NCBI RefSeq assembly: GCF_932526225.1
Contig: NC_064045.1
Span: forward strand, 15,744,442-15,808,441
DNA: 64,000 bases
Source of the DNA: Nematostella vectensis
Lineage: Eukaryota > Cnidaria > Anthozoa > Actiniaria > Edwardsiidae
Reading direction: 5' to 3'
The notes beneath the pieces were generated by a model. The model did not search any database. It was not told the origin of the DNA and saw only the letters and a list, made by a program, of their open reading frames with translations. Shown here piece by piece: positions 34,971 through 49,420 of the stretch (its first letter is position 1; each line of letters starts with the position of its first letter). A program made the translations under genes and the position numbers.

Positions 34971-37900
34971 AACATTAGGAAAAATAAAACAGTATACTCG
35001 GAAAAAAAGGTATATCAATCTATCGAGCGCTATGCTCTATGTTAGAATCTACTTAATCAAGTTATCCAAGGAATCTAGTTAGTTCTTGTGTGCATAAAAT
35101 ATGTACAGGATCCTGAACAAAGCATGAGCACATCAAAGATGCTGAGAGTACATAAAAATGTTCCTATACCTTCTTTTTATGTCATGACACACCAAGAACA
35201 GTATAATTAAGTATCGATATTTAAAAAAAAATAAAGAAAAAAAAGTAGGCTATCAGCGGGAATCGAACCCGGGTCGCTGCGTTAGTAGTCAAGTGCCCGC
35301 AACGAAAGACTAACGTGGCATTGCTGAAGGGAATTGTAATGAAAATTACTTTTAATACTATTGGTATCGTAAACTATCCCAAGCAAAGTCACCATCGGAC
35401 TGGAGGTTACATTCGGGAAAAGCTTCAGGGTTACATTCGGGAATTTGTTTTACGAGTGTAACCTCCAAAAGGTTACAATCGATAATTTGTTTTCCGAATG
35501 TAAATTCCAAAAAGTAACATTAGGAAAATAAAACAGTATACTCGGAAAAAAAGGTATATCAATCTATCGAGCGCTATGCTCTATGTTAGAATCTACTTAA
35601 TCAAGTTATCCAAGGAATCTAGTCAGGTCTTGTGTGCATAAAATATGTACAGGATCCTGAACAAAGCATGAGCACATCAAAGATGTTGAGAGTACATAAA
35701 AATGTCCCTATACCTTCTTTTTATGTCATGACACACCAAGAACAGTATAATTAAGTATCGATATTTTAAAAAAAAAAAAAATAAAGAAAAAAAACTAGGC
35801 TATCAGCGGGAATCGAACCCGGGTCGCTGCGGTAGTAGTCAAGTGCCTGCAACGAAAGACTAACGTGGCATTGCTGAAGGGAATTGTAATGAAAATTACT
35901 TTTAATACTATTGGTATCGTAAACTATCCCAAGCAAAGTCACCATCGGACTGGAGGTTACATTCGGGAAAAGCTTTAGGGTTACATTCGGGAATTTGTTT
36001 TACGAGTGTAACCTCCAAAAGGTTACAATCGATAATTTGTTTTCCGAATGTAAATTCCAAAAAGTAACATTAGGAAAAATAAAACAGTATTCTCGGAAAA
36101 AAAGGTATATCAATCTATCGAGCGCTATGCTCTATGTTAGAATCTACTTAATCAAGTTATCCAAGGAATCTAGTTAGTTCTTGTGTGCATAAAATATGTA
36201 CAGGATCCTGAACAAAGCATGAGCACATCAAAGATGCTGAGAGTACATAAAAATGTCCCTATACCTTCTTTTTATGTCATGACACACCAAGAACAGTATA
36301 ATTAAGTATCGATATTTAAAAAAAAAATAAAGAAAAAAAAATAGGCTATCAGCGGGAATCGAACCCGGGTCGCTGCGTTAGTAGTCAAGTGCCCGCAACG
36401 AAAGACTAACGTGGCATTGCTGAAGGGAATTGTAATGAAAATTACTTTTAATACTATTGGTATCGTAAACTATCCCAAGCAAAGTCAACATCGGACTGGA
36501 GGTTACATTCGGGAAAAGCTTCAGGGTTACATTCGGGAATTTGTTTTACGAGTGTAACCTCCAAAATGTTACAATCAATAATTTTTTTTTCCGAATGTAA
36601 ATTCCAAAAAGTAACATTAGGAAAAATAACACAGTATACTCGGGAAAAAAAGGTATATCAATCTATCGAGCGCTATGCTCTATGTTAGAATCTACTCAAT
36701 CAAGTTATCCAAGGAATCTAGTTAGTTCTTGTGCGCATAAAATATGTACAGGATCCTGAACAAAGCATGAGCACATCAAAGATGCTGAGAGTACATAAAA
36801 ATGTCCCTATACATTCTTTTTATGTCATGACACACCAAGAACAGTATAATTAAGTATCGATATTTAAAAAAAAATAAAGAAAAAAAATAGGCTATCAGCG
36901 GGAATCGAACCCGGGTCGCTGCGGTAGTAGTCAAGTGCCCGCAACGAAAGACTAACGTGGCATTGCTGAAGGGAATTGTAATGAAAATTACTTTTAATAA
37001 TATTGGTATCGTAAACTATCCCAAGCAAAGTCACCATCGGACTGGAGGTTACATTCGGGAAAAGCTTTAGGGTTACATTCGGGAATTTGTTTTACGAGTG
37101 TAACCTCCAAAAGGTTACAATCGATATTTTTTTTCCGAATGTAAATTCCAAAAAGTAACATTAGGAAAAATAAAACAGTATACTAGGAAAAAAAGGTATA
37201 TCAGTCTATCGAGCGCTATGCTCTATGTTAGAATCTACTTAATCAAGTTATCCGAGGAATCTAGTTAGTTTATGTGTGCATAAAATATGTACAGGATCCT
37301 GAACAAAGCATGAGCACATCAAAGATGCTGAGAATACATCAAAATGTCCCTATACCTTCTTTTTATGTCATGACACACCAAGAACAGTATAATTAAGTAT
37401 CGATATTTTAAAAAAAAAATAAAGAAAAAAAATAGGCTATCAGCGGGAATCGAACCCGGGTCGTTGCGTTAGTAGTCAAGTGCCCGCAACGAAAGACTAA
37501 CGTTTCATTGCTGAAGGGAATCGTAATGAAAATTACTTTTAATACTATTGGTATCGTAAACTATCCCAAGCAAAGTCAACATCGGACTGGAGGTTGCATT
37601 CGGGAAAAGCTTCAGGGTTACATTCGGGAATTTGTTTTACGAGTGTAACCTCCAAAAGGTTACAATCGATAATTTTTTTTCCGAATGTAAATTCCAAAAA
37701 GTAACATTAGGAAAAATAAAACAGTATACTCGGAAAAAAGGTATATCAATCTATCGAGCGCTATGCTCTATGTTAGAATCTACTTAATCAAGTTATCCAA
37801 GGAATCTAGTTAGTTCTTGTGCGCATAAAATATGTACAGGATCCTGAACAAAGCATGAGCACATCAAAGATGCTGAGAGTACATAAAAATGTCCCTATAC

Positions 37901-39189
37901 CTTCTTTTTATGTCATGACACACCAAGAACAGTATAATTAAGTATCGATATTTAAAAAAAAAATAAAGAAAAAAAAATTGGCTATCAGCGGGAATCGAAC
38001 CCGGGTCGCTGCGGTAGTAGTCAAGTGCCCGCAACGAAAGACTAACGTGGCATTGCTGAAGGGAATTGTAATGAAAATTACTTTTAATACTATTGGTATC
38101 GTAAACTATCCCAAGCAAAGTCACCATCGGACTGGAGGTTACATTCGGGAAAAGCTTTAGGGTTACATTCGGGAATTTGTTTTACGAGTGTAACCTCCAA
38201 AAGGTTACAATCGATAATTTTTTTTTCCGAATGTAAATTCCAAAAAGTAACATTAGGAAAAATAAAACAGTATACTCGGAAAAAAATGTATATCAATCTA
38301 TCGAGCGCTATGCTCTATGTTAGAATCTACTTAATCAAGTTATCAAAGGAATCTAGTTAGTTCTTGTGTGCATAAAATATGTACAGGATCCTGAACAAAG
38401 CATGAGCACATCAAAGATGCTGAGAATACATCAAAATGTCCCTATACCTTCTTTTTATGTCATGACACACCAAGAACAGTATAATTAAGTATCGATATTT
38501 TAAAAAAAAAATAAAGAAAAACAAATAGGCTATCAGCGGGAATCGAACCCGGGTCGTTGCGTTAGTAGTCAAGTGCCCGCAACGAAAGACTAACGTTTTA
38601 TTGCTGAAGGGAATCGTAATGAAAATTACTTTTAATACTATTGGTATCGTAAACTATCCCAAGCAAAGTCAACATCGGACTGGAGGTTGCATTCGGGAAA
38701 AGCTTCAGGGTTACATTCGGGAATTTGTTTTACGAGTGTAATCTCCAAAAGGTTACAATCAATAATTTTTTTTCCGAATATAAATTCCAAAAAGTAACAT
38801 TAGGAAAAATAAAACAGTATACTCGGAAAAAAGGTATATCAATCTATCGAGCGCTATGCTCTTTGTTAGAATCTACTTAATCAAGTTATCCAAGGAATCT
38901 AGTTAGTTCTTGTGCGCATAAAATATGTACAGGATCCTGAACAAAGCATGAGCACATCAAAGATGCTGAGAGTACATAAAAATGTCCCTATACCTTCTTT
39001 TTATGTCATGACACACCAAGAACAGTATAATTAAGTATCGATATTTAAAAAAAAAAATAAAGAAAAAAAAATAGGCTATCAGCGGGAATCGAACCCGGGT
39101 CGCTGCGGTAGTAGTCAAGTGCCCGCAACGAAAGACTAACGTGGCATTGCTGAAGGGAATTGTAATGAAAATTACTTTTAATACTATTG

Positions 39190-41400
39190 GTATCGTAAAC
39201 TATCCCAAGCAAAGTCACCATCGGACTGGAGGTTACATTCGGGAAAAGCTTTAGGGTTACATTCGGGAATTTGTTTTACGAGTGTAACCTCCAAAAGGTT
39301 ACAATCGATAATTTTTTGTTCCGAATGTAAATTCCAAAAAGTAACATTAGGAAAAATAAAACAGTATACTCGGAAAAAAAGGTATATCAATCTATCGAGC
39401 GCTATGCTCTATGTTAGAATCTACTTAATCAAGTTATCAAAGGAATCTAGTTAGTTCTTGTGTGCATAAAATATGTACAGGATCCTGAACAAAGCATGAG
39501 CACATCAAAGATGCTGAGAGTACATCAAAATGTCCCTATACCTTCTTTTTATGTCATGACACACCAAGAACAGTATAATTAAGTATCGATATTTAAAAAA
39601 AAAAAGAAAGAAAAAAAAATAGGCTATCAGCGGGAATCGAACCCGGGTCGCTGCGTTAGTAGTCAAGTGCCCGCAACGAAAGGCTAACGTGGCATTGCTG
39701 AAGGGAATTGTAATGAAAATTACTTTTAATACTATTGGTATCGTAAACTATCCCAAGCAAAGTCACCATCGGACTGGAGGTTACATTCGGAAAAAGCTTC
39801 AGGGTTACATTCGGGAATTTGTTTTACGAGTGTAACCTCCAAAAGGTTACAATCGATAATTTTTTTTCCGAATGTAAATTCCAAAAAGTAACATTAGGAA
39901 AAATAAAACAGTATACTCGGAAAAAAGGTATATCAATCTATCGAGCGCTATGCTCTATGTTAGAATCTACTTAATCAAGTTATCCAAGGAATCTAGTTAG
40001 TTCTTGTGTGCATAAAATATGTACAGGATCCTGAACAAAGCATGAGCACATCAAAGATTCTGAGAGTACATAAAAATGTCCCTATACCTTCTTTTTATGT
40101 CATGACACACCAAGAACAGTATAATTAAGTATCGATATTTAAAAAAAAAAAAAATAAAGTAAAAAAAATAGGCTATCAGCGGGAATCGAACCCGGGTCGC
40201 TGCGTTAGTAGTCAAGTGCCCGCAACGAAAGACTAACGTGGCATTGCTGAAGGGAATTGTAATGAAAATAACTTTTAATACTATTGGTATCGTAAACTAT
40301 CCCAAGCAAAGTCACCATCGGACTGGAGGTTACATTCAGGAAAAGCTTTAGGGTTACATTCGGGAATTTGTTTTACGAGTGTAACCTCCAAAAGGTTACA
40401 ATCGATAATTTTTTGTTCCGAATGTAAATTCCAAAAAGTAACATTAGGAAAAATAAAACAGTATACTCGGAAAAAAAGGTATATCAATCTATCGAGCGCT
40501 ATGCTCTATGTTAGAATCTACTTAATCAAGTTATCAAAGGAATCTAGTTAGTTCTTGTGTGCATAAAATATGTACAGGATCCTGAACAAAGCATGAGCAC
40601 ATCAAAGATGCTGAGAGTACATCAAAATGTCCCTATACCTTCTTTTTATGTCATGACACACCAAGAACAGTATAATTAAGTATCGATATTTAAAAAAAAA
40701 AAGAAAGAAAAAAAAATAGGCTATCAGCGGGAATCGAACCCGGGTCGTTGCGTTAGTAGTCAAGTGCCCGCAACGAAAGGCTAACGTGGCATTGCTGAAG
40801 GGAATTGTAATGAAAATTACTTTTAATACTATTGGTATCGTAAACTATCCCAAGCAAAGTCACCATCGGACTGGAGGTTACATTCGGGAAAAGCTTCAGG
40901 GTTACATTCGGGAATTTGTTTTACGAGTGTAACCTCCAAAAGGTTACAATCGATAATTTTTTTTCCGAATGTAAATTCCAAAAAGTAACATTAGGAAAAA
41001 TAAAACAGTATACTCGGAAAAAAGGTATATCAATCTATCGAGCGCTATGCTCTATGTTAGAATCTACTTAATCAAGTTATCCAAGGAATCTAGTTAGTTC
41101 TTGTGTGCATAAAATATGTACAGGATCCTGAACAAAGCATGAGCACATCAAAGATTCTGAGAGTACATAAAAATGTCCCTATACCTTCTTTTTATGTCAT
41201 GACACACCAAGAACAGTATAATTAAGTATCGATATTTAAAAAAAAAAAAAATAAAGAAAAAAAAATAGGCTATCAGCGGGAATCGAACCCGGGTCGCTGC
41301 GTTAGTAGTCAAGTGCCCGCAACGAAAGACTAACGTGGCATTGCTGAAGGGAATTGTAATGAAAATTACTTTTAATACTATTGGTATCGTAAACTATCCC
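39190..41400 (+). repeat. Dimer duplications, ~1097 bp, with single-monomer expansion to 42 kb
   Basis: ATTTTTTGTTCCG (near 39312 and 40409), AAAAGAAAGAAAA (near 39602 and 40699) and CGAAAGGCTAAC (39678, 40775) repeat one dimer apart. The variant AAAGATTCTGAG occurs at 40056, 41151 and 41700: the last two are one monomer apart, so a single monomer was also duplicated there. Confidence 0.8.
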
Positions 41401-43399
41401 AAGCAAAGTCACCATCGGACTGGAGGTTACATTCGGGAAAAGCTTCAGGGTTACATTCGGGAATTTGTTTTACGAGTGTAACCTCCAAAAGGTTACAATC
41501 GATAATTTTTTTTCCGAATGTAAATTCCAAAAAGTAACATTAGGAAAAATAAAGCAGTATACTCGGAAAAAAGGTATATCAATCTATCGAGCGCTATGCT
41601 CTATGTTAGAATCTACTTAATCAAGTTATCCAAGGAATCTAGTTAGTTCTTGTGTGCATAAAATATGTACAGGATCCTGAACAAAGCATGAGCACATCAA
41701 AGATTCTGAGAGTACATAAAAATGTCCCTATACCTTCTTTTTATGTCATGACACACCAAGAACAGTATAATTAAGTATCGATATTAAAAAAAAAAAAAAT
41801 AAAGAAAAAAAAATAGGCTATCAGCGGGAATCGAACCCGGGTCGCTGCGTTAGTAGTCAAGTGCCCGCAACGAAAGACTAACGTGGCATTGCTGAAGGGA
41901 ATTGTAATGAAAATTACTTTTAATACTATTGGTATCGTAAACTATCCCAAGCAAAGTCACCATCGGACTGGAGGTTACATTCGGGAAAAGCTTCAGGGTT
42001 ACATTCGGGAATTTGTTTTACGAGTGTAACCTCCAAAAGGTTACAATCGATAATTTTTTTTCCGAATGTAAATTCCAAAAAGTAACATTAGGAAAAATAA
42101 AACAGTATACTCGGAAAAAAGGTATATAAATCTATCGAGCGCTATGCTCTATGTTAGAATCTACTTAATCAAGTTATCCAAGAAATCTAGTTAGTTCTTG
42201 TGTGCATAAAATATGTACAGGATCCTGAACAAAGCATGAGCACATCAAAGATGCTGAGAGTACATAAAAATGTCCCTATACCTTCTTTTTATGTCATGAC
42301 ACACCAAGAACAGTATAATTAAGTATCGATATTTAAAAAAAAAATAAAGAAAAAAAATAGGCTATCAGCGGGAATCGAACCCGGGTCGCTGCGGTAGTAG
42401 TCAAGTGCCCGCAACGAAAGACTAACGTGGCATTGCTGAAGGGAATTGTAATGAAAATTACTTTTAATACTATTGGTATCGTAAACTATCCCAAGCAAAG
42501 TCACCATCGGACTGGAGGTTACATTCGGGAAAAGCTTCAGGGTTACATTCGGGAATTTGTTTTACGAGTGTAACCTCCAAAAGGTTACAATCAATAATTT
42601 TTTTCCGAATGTAAATTCCAAAAAGTAACATTAGGAAAAATAAAACAGTATACTCGGAAAAAAAAGTATATCAATCTATCGAGCGCTATGCTCTATGTTA
42701 GAATCTACTTAATCAAGTTTTCCAAGGAATCTAGTTAGTTCTTGTGTGCATAAAATATGTACAGGATCCTGAACAAAGCATGAGCACATCAAAGATGCTG
42801 AGAGTACATAAAAATGTCCCTATACCTTCTTTTTATGTCATGACACACCAAGAACAGTATAATTAAGTATCGATATTTAAAAAAAAATAAAGAAAAAAAT
42901 AGGCTATCAGCGGGAATCGAACCCGGGTCGCTGCGTTAGTAGTCAAGTGCCCGCAACGAAAGACTAACGTGGCATTGCTGAAGGGAATTGTAATGAAAAT
43001 TACTTTTAATACTATTGGTATCGTAAACTATCCCAAGCAAAGTCACCATCGGACTGGAGGTTACATTCGGGAAAAGCTTCAGGGTTACATTCGGGAATTT
43101 GTTTTACGAGTGTAACCTCCAAAAGGTTACAATCGATAATTTTTTTTTCCGAATGTAAATTCCAAAAAGTAACATTAGGAAAAATAAAACAGTATACTCG
43201 GAAAAAAGGTATATCAATCTATCGAGCGCTATGCTCTATGTTAGAATCTACTTAATCAAGTTATCCAAGAAATCTAGTTAGTTCTTGTGTGCATAAAATA
43301 TGTGCAGGATCCTGAACAAAGCATGAGCACATCAAAGATGCTGAGAGTACATAAAAATGTCCCTATACCTTCTTTTTATGTCATGACACACCAAGATCA

Positions 43400-46300
43400 G
43401 TATAATTAAGTATCGATATTTAAAAAAAAAAAATAAAGAAAAAAAAATAGGATATCAGCGGGAATCGAACCCGGGTAGCTGCGTTAGTAGTCAAGTGCCC
43501 GCAACGAAAGACTAACGTGGCATTGCTGAAGGGAATTGTAATGAAAATTACTTTTAATACTATTGGTATCGTAAACTATCCCAAGCAAAGTCACAATCGG
43601 ACTGGAGGTTACATTCGGGAAAAGATTCAGGGTTACATTCGGGACTTTGTTTTACGAGTGTAACCTCCAAAAGGTTACAATCGTTAATTTTTTTCCGAAT
43701 GTAAATTCCAAAAAGTAACATTAGGAAAATAAAACAGTATACTCGGTAAAAAAGGTATATCAATCTATCGAGCGCTATGCTCTATGTTAGAATCTACTTA
43801 ATCAAGTTATCCAAGGAATCTAGTTAGTTCTTGTGTGCATAAAATATGTACAGGATCCTGAACAAAGCATGAGCACATCAAAGATGCTGAGAGTACATAA
43901 AAATGTCCCTATACCTTCTTTTTATGTCATGACACACCAAGAACAGTATAATTAAGTATCGATATTTAAAAAAAATAAAGAAAAAAAATAGGCTATCAGC
44001 GGGAATCCAACCCGGGTCGCTGCGGTAGTAGTCAAGTGCCCGCAACGAAAGACTAACGTGGCATTGCTGAAGGGAATTGTAATGAAAATTACTTTTAATA
44101 CTATTGGTATCGTAAACTATCCCAAGCAAAGTCACCATCGTATTGGAGGTTACATTCGGGAAAAGCTTCAGGGTTACATTCGGGAATTTGTTTTACGAGT
44201 GTAATCTCCAAAAGGTTACAATTAATATTTTTTTTCCGAATGTAAATTCCAAAAAGTAACATTAGGAAAAATAAAACAGTATAATCGGAAAAAAACGTAT
44301 ATCAATCTATCGAGCGCTATGCTCTATGTTAGAATCTACTTAATCAAGTTATCCATGGAATCTAGTTAGTTCTTGTGTGCATAAAATATGTACAGGATCC
44401 TGAACAAAGCATGAGCACATCAAAGATGCTGAGAGTACATAAAAATGTCCCTATACCTTCTTTTTATGTCATGACACACCAAGAACAGTATAATTAAGTA
44501 TCGATATTTAAAAAAAAATAATAAAGAAAAACAAAATAGGCTATCAGCGGGAATCGAACCCGGGTCGCTGCGTTAGTAGTCAAGTGCCCGCAACGAAAGA
44601 CTAACGTGGCATTGATGAAGGGAATTGTAATGAAAATTACTTTTAATACTATAAGTATCGTAAACTATCCCAAGCAAAGTCACCATCGGACTGGAGGTTA
44701 CATTCGGGAAAAGCTTTAGGGTTACATTCGGGAATTTGTTTTACGAGTGTAACCTCCAAAAGGTTACAATCGATAATTTTTTTTCCGAATGTAAATTCCA
44801 AAAAGTAACATTAGGAAAAATAAAACAGTATACTCGGAAAAAAAGGTATATCAATCTATCGAGCGCTATGCTCTATGTTAGAATCTACTTAATCAAGTTA
44901 TCCAAGGAATCTAGTTAGTTCTTGTGTGCATAAAATATGTACAGGATCCTGAACAAAGCATGAGCACATCAAAGATGCTGAGAGTACATAAAAATGTCCC
45001 TATACCTTCTTTTTATGTCATGACACACCAAGAACAGTATAATTAAGTATCGATATTTAAAAAAAATAAAGAAAAAAAATAGGCTATCAGCGGGAATCGA
45101 ACCCGGGTCGCTGCGGTAGTAGTCAAGTGCCCGCAACGAAAGACTAACGTGGCATTCTGAAGGGAATTGTAATGAAAATTACTTTTAATACTATTGGTAT
45201 CGTAAACTATCCCAAGCAAAGTCACCATCGTATTGGAGGTTACATTCGGGAAAAGCTTCAGGGTTACATTCGGGAATTTGTTTTACGAGTGTAACCTCCA
45301 AAAGGTTACAATCAATATTTTTTTTCCGAATGTAAATTCCAAAAAGTAACATTAGGAAAAATAAAACAGTATACTCGGAAAAAAAGGTATATCAATCTAT
45401 CGAGCGCTATGCTCTATGTTAGAATCTACTTAATCAAGTTATCCATGGAATCTAGTTAGTTCTTGTGTGCATAAAATATGTACAGGATCCTGAACAAAGC
45501 ATGAGCACATCAAAGATGCTGAGAGTACATAAAAATGTCCCTATACCTTCTTTTTATGTCATGACACACCAAGAACAGTATAATTAAGTATCGATATTTA
45601 AAAAAAAATAATAAAGAAAAACAAAATAGGCTATCAGCGGGAATCGAACCCGGGTCGCTGCGTTAGTAGTCAAGTGCCCGCAACGAAAGACTAACGTGGC
45701 ATTGATGAAGGGAATTGTAATGAAAATTACTTTTAATACTATTGGTATCGTAAACTATCCCAAGCAAAGTCACCATCGGACTGGAGGTTACATTCGGGAA
45801 AAGCTTTAGGGTTACATTCGGGAATTTGTTTTACGAGTGTAACCTCCAAAAGGTTACAATCGATAATTTTTTTTCCGAATGTAAATTCCAAAAAGTAACA
45901 TTAGGAAAAATAAAACAGTATACTCGGAAAAAAAGGTATATCAATCTATCGAGCGCTATGCTCTATGTTAGAATCTACTTAATCAAGTTATCCAAGGAAT
46001 CTAGTTAGTTCTTGTGTGCATAAAATATGTACAGGATCCGGAACAAAGCATGAGCACATCAAAGATGCTGAGAGTACATCAAAATGTCCCTATACCTTCT
46101 TTTTATGTCATGACACACCAAGAACAGTATAATTAAGTATCGATATTTAAAAAAAAAAATAAAGAAAAAAAAATAGGCTATCAGCGGGAATCGAACCCGG
46201 GTCGTTTCGTTAGTAGTCAAGTGCCCGCAACGAAAGACTAACGTGGCATTGCTGAAGGGAATCGTAATGAAAATTACTTTTAATACTATTGGTATCGTAA

Positions 46301-49300
46301 ACTATCCCAAGCAAAGTCAACATCGGACTGGAGGTTACATTCGGGAAAAGCTTCAGGGTTACATTCGGGAATTTGTTTTACGAGTGTAACCTCCAAAAGG
46401 TTACAATCAATAATTTTTTTTCCGAATGTAAATTCCAAAAAGTAACATTAGGAAAAATAAAACAGTATACTCGGAAAAAAAGGTATATCAATCTATCGAG
46501 CGCTATGCTCTATGTTAGAATCTACTTAATCAAGTTATCCAAGGAATCTAGTTAGTTCTTGTGTGCATAAAATATGTACAGGATCCTGAACAAAGCATGA
46601 GCACATCAAAGATGCTGAGAGTACATAAAAATGTCCCTATACCTTCTTTTTATGTCATGACAAACCAAGAACAGTATAATTAAGTATCGATATTTTAAAA
46701 AAAAAAATAAAGAAAAAAAAATAGGCTATCAGCGGGAATCGAACCCGGGTCGCTGCGTTAGTAGTCAAGTGCCCGCAACGAAAGACTAACGTGGCATTGC
46801 TGAAGGGAGTTGTAATGAAAACTACTTTTTAATACTATTGGTATCGTAAACTATCCCAAGCAAAGTCACCATCGGACTGGAGGTTACATTCGGGAAAAGC
46901 TTCAGGGTTACATTCGGGAATTTGTTTTACGAGTGTAACCTCCAAAAGGTTACAATCAATAATTTTTTTCCGAATGTAAATTCCAAAAAGTAACATTAGG
47001 AAAAATAAAACAGTATACTCGGAAGAAAAAAGTATATCAATCTATCGAGCGCTATGCTCTATGTTAGAATCTACTTAATCAAGTTATCCAAGGAATCTAG
47101 TTAGTTCTTGTGTGCATAAAATATGTACAGGATCCTGAACAAAGCATGAGCACATCAAAGATGCTGAGAGTACATAAAAATGTCCCTATACCTTCTTTTT
47201 ATGTCATGACACACCAAGAACAGTATAATTAAGTATCGATATTTAAAAAAAAAAATAAAGAAAAACAAAATAGGCTATCAGCGGGAATCGAACCCGGGTC
47301 GCTGCGTTAGTAGTCAAGTGCCCGCAACGAAAGACTAACGTGGCATTGATGAAGGGAATTGTAATGAAAATTACTTTTAATACTATTGGTATCGTAAACT
47401 ATCCCAAGCAAAGTCACCATCGGACTGGAGGTTACATTCGGGAAAAGCTTTAGGGTTACATTCGGGAATTTGTTTTACGAGTGTAACCTCCAAAAGGTTA
47501 CAATCGATAATTTTTTTTCCGAATGTAAATTCCAAAAAGTAACATTAGGAAAAATAAAACAGTATACTCGGAAAAAAAGGTATATCAATCTATCGAGCGC
47601 TATGCTCTATTTTAGAATCTACTTAATCAAGTTATCCAAGGAATCTAGTTAGTTCTTGTGTGCATAAAATATGTACAGGATCCGGAACAAAGCATGAGCA
47701 CATCAAAGATGCTGAGAGTACATCAAAATGTCCCTATACCTTCTTTTTATGTCATGACACACCAAGAACAGTATAATTAAGTATCGATATTTAAAAAAAA
47801 AAATAAAGACAAAAAAAATAGGCTATCAGCGGGAATCGAACCCGGGTCGTTGCGTTTGTAGTCAAGTGCCCGCAACGAAAGACTAACGTGGCATTGCTGA
47901 AGGGAATAGTTATGAAAATTACTTTTAATACTATTGGTATCGTAAACTATCCCAAGCAAAGTCAACATCGGACTGGATGTTACATTCGGGAAAAGCTTCA
48001 GGGTTACATTCGGGAATTTGTTTTACGAGTGTAACCTCCAAAAGGTTACAATCAATAATTTTTTTCCGAATGTAAATTCCAAAAAGTAACATTAGGAAAA
48101 ATAAAACAGTATACTCGGAAAAAAAGGTATATCAATCTATCGAGCGCTATGCTCTATGTTAGAATCTACTTAATCAAGTTATCCAAGGAATCTAGTTAGT
48201 TCTTGTGCGCATAAAATATGTACAGGATCCTGAACAAAGCATGAGCACATCAAAGATGCTGAGAGTACATAAAAATGTCCCTATACCTTCTTTTTATGTC
48301 ATGACACACCAAGAACAGTATAATTAAGTATCGATATTTAAAAAAAAAATAAAGAAAAAAAAAATAGGCTATCAGCGGGAATCGAACCCGGGTCGCTGCG
48401 GTAGTAGTCAAGTGCCCGCAACGAAAGACTAACGTGGCATTGCTGAAGGGAATTGTAATGAAAATTACTTTTAATACTATTGGTATCGTAAACTATCCCA
48501 AGCAAAGTCACCATCGGACTGGAGGTTACATTCGGGAAAAGCTTTAGGGTTACATTCGGGAATTTGTTTTACGAGTGTAACCTCCAAAAGGTTACAATCG
48601 ATAATTTTTTTTTTCCGAATGTAAATTCCAAAAAGTAACATTAGGAAAAATAAAACAGTATACTCGGAAAAAAAGGTATATCAATCTATCGAGCGCTATG
48701 CTCTATGTTAGAATCTACTTAATCAAGTTATCCAAGGAATCTAGTTAGTTCTTGTGTGCATAAAATATGTACAGGATCCTGAACAAAGCATGAGCACATT
48801 AAAGATGCTGAGAGTACATAAAAATGTCCCTATACCTTCTTTTTATGTCATGACACACCAAGATCAGTATAATTAAGTATCGATATTTAAAAAAAAAATA
48901 AAGAAAAAAAAATAGGGTATCAGCGGGAATCGAACCCGGGTAGCTGCGTTAGTAGTCAAGTGCCCGCAACGAAAGACTAACGTGGCATTGCTGAAGGGAA
49001 TTGTAATGAAAATTACTTTTAATACTATTGGTATCGTAAACTATCCCAAGCAAAGTCACCATCGGACTGGAGGTTACATTCGGGAAAAGCTTTAGGGTTA
49101 CATTCGGGAATTTGTTTTACGAGTGTAACCTCCAAAAGGTTACAATCGATAATTTTTTTTCCGAATGTAAATTCCAAAAAGTAACATTAGGAAAAATAAA
49201 ACAGTATACTCGGAAAAAAAGGTATATCAATCTATCGAGCGCTATGCTCTATTTTAGAATCTACTTAATCAAGTTATCCAAGGAATCTAGTTAGTTCTTG

Positions 49301-49420
49301 TGTGCATAAAATATGTACAGGATCCGGAACAAAGCATGAGCACATCAAAGATGCTGAGAGTACATAAAAATGTCCCTATACCTTCTTTTTATGTCATGAC
49401 ACACCAAGATCAGTATAATT
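43400..49420 (+). repeat. 11-monomer higher-order block, copy 1 (~6013 bp)
   Basis: This copy is followed directly by a near-identical second copy. Shared marks include TAGGATATCAG (43448, 49461), CATCGTATTGG (near 44145 and 50158), ACAATTAATATTT (44219, 50232), AAAAACGTATATC (near 44290 and 50303), the AATAATAAAGAAAAACAAAATAGG-type tract (twice per copy), AAAGACAAAAAAA (near 47806 and 53819) and GGATGTTACATTC (near 47976 and 53990). Private changes in this copy include ATAATCGG at 44281, ACTATAAGTATCG at 44648 and a one-base deletion (GCATTCTGAAG) near 45155. Inside the block there are dimer-like repeats 1090 bp apart (44.5 and 45.6 kb). Confidence 0.9.
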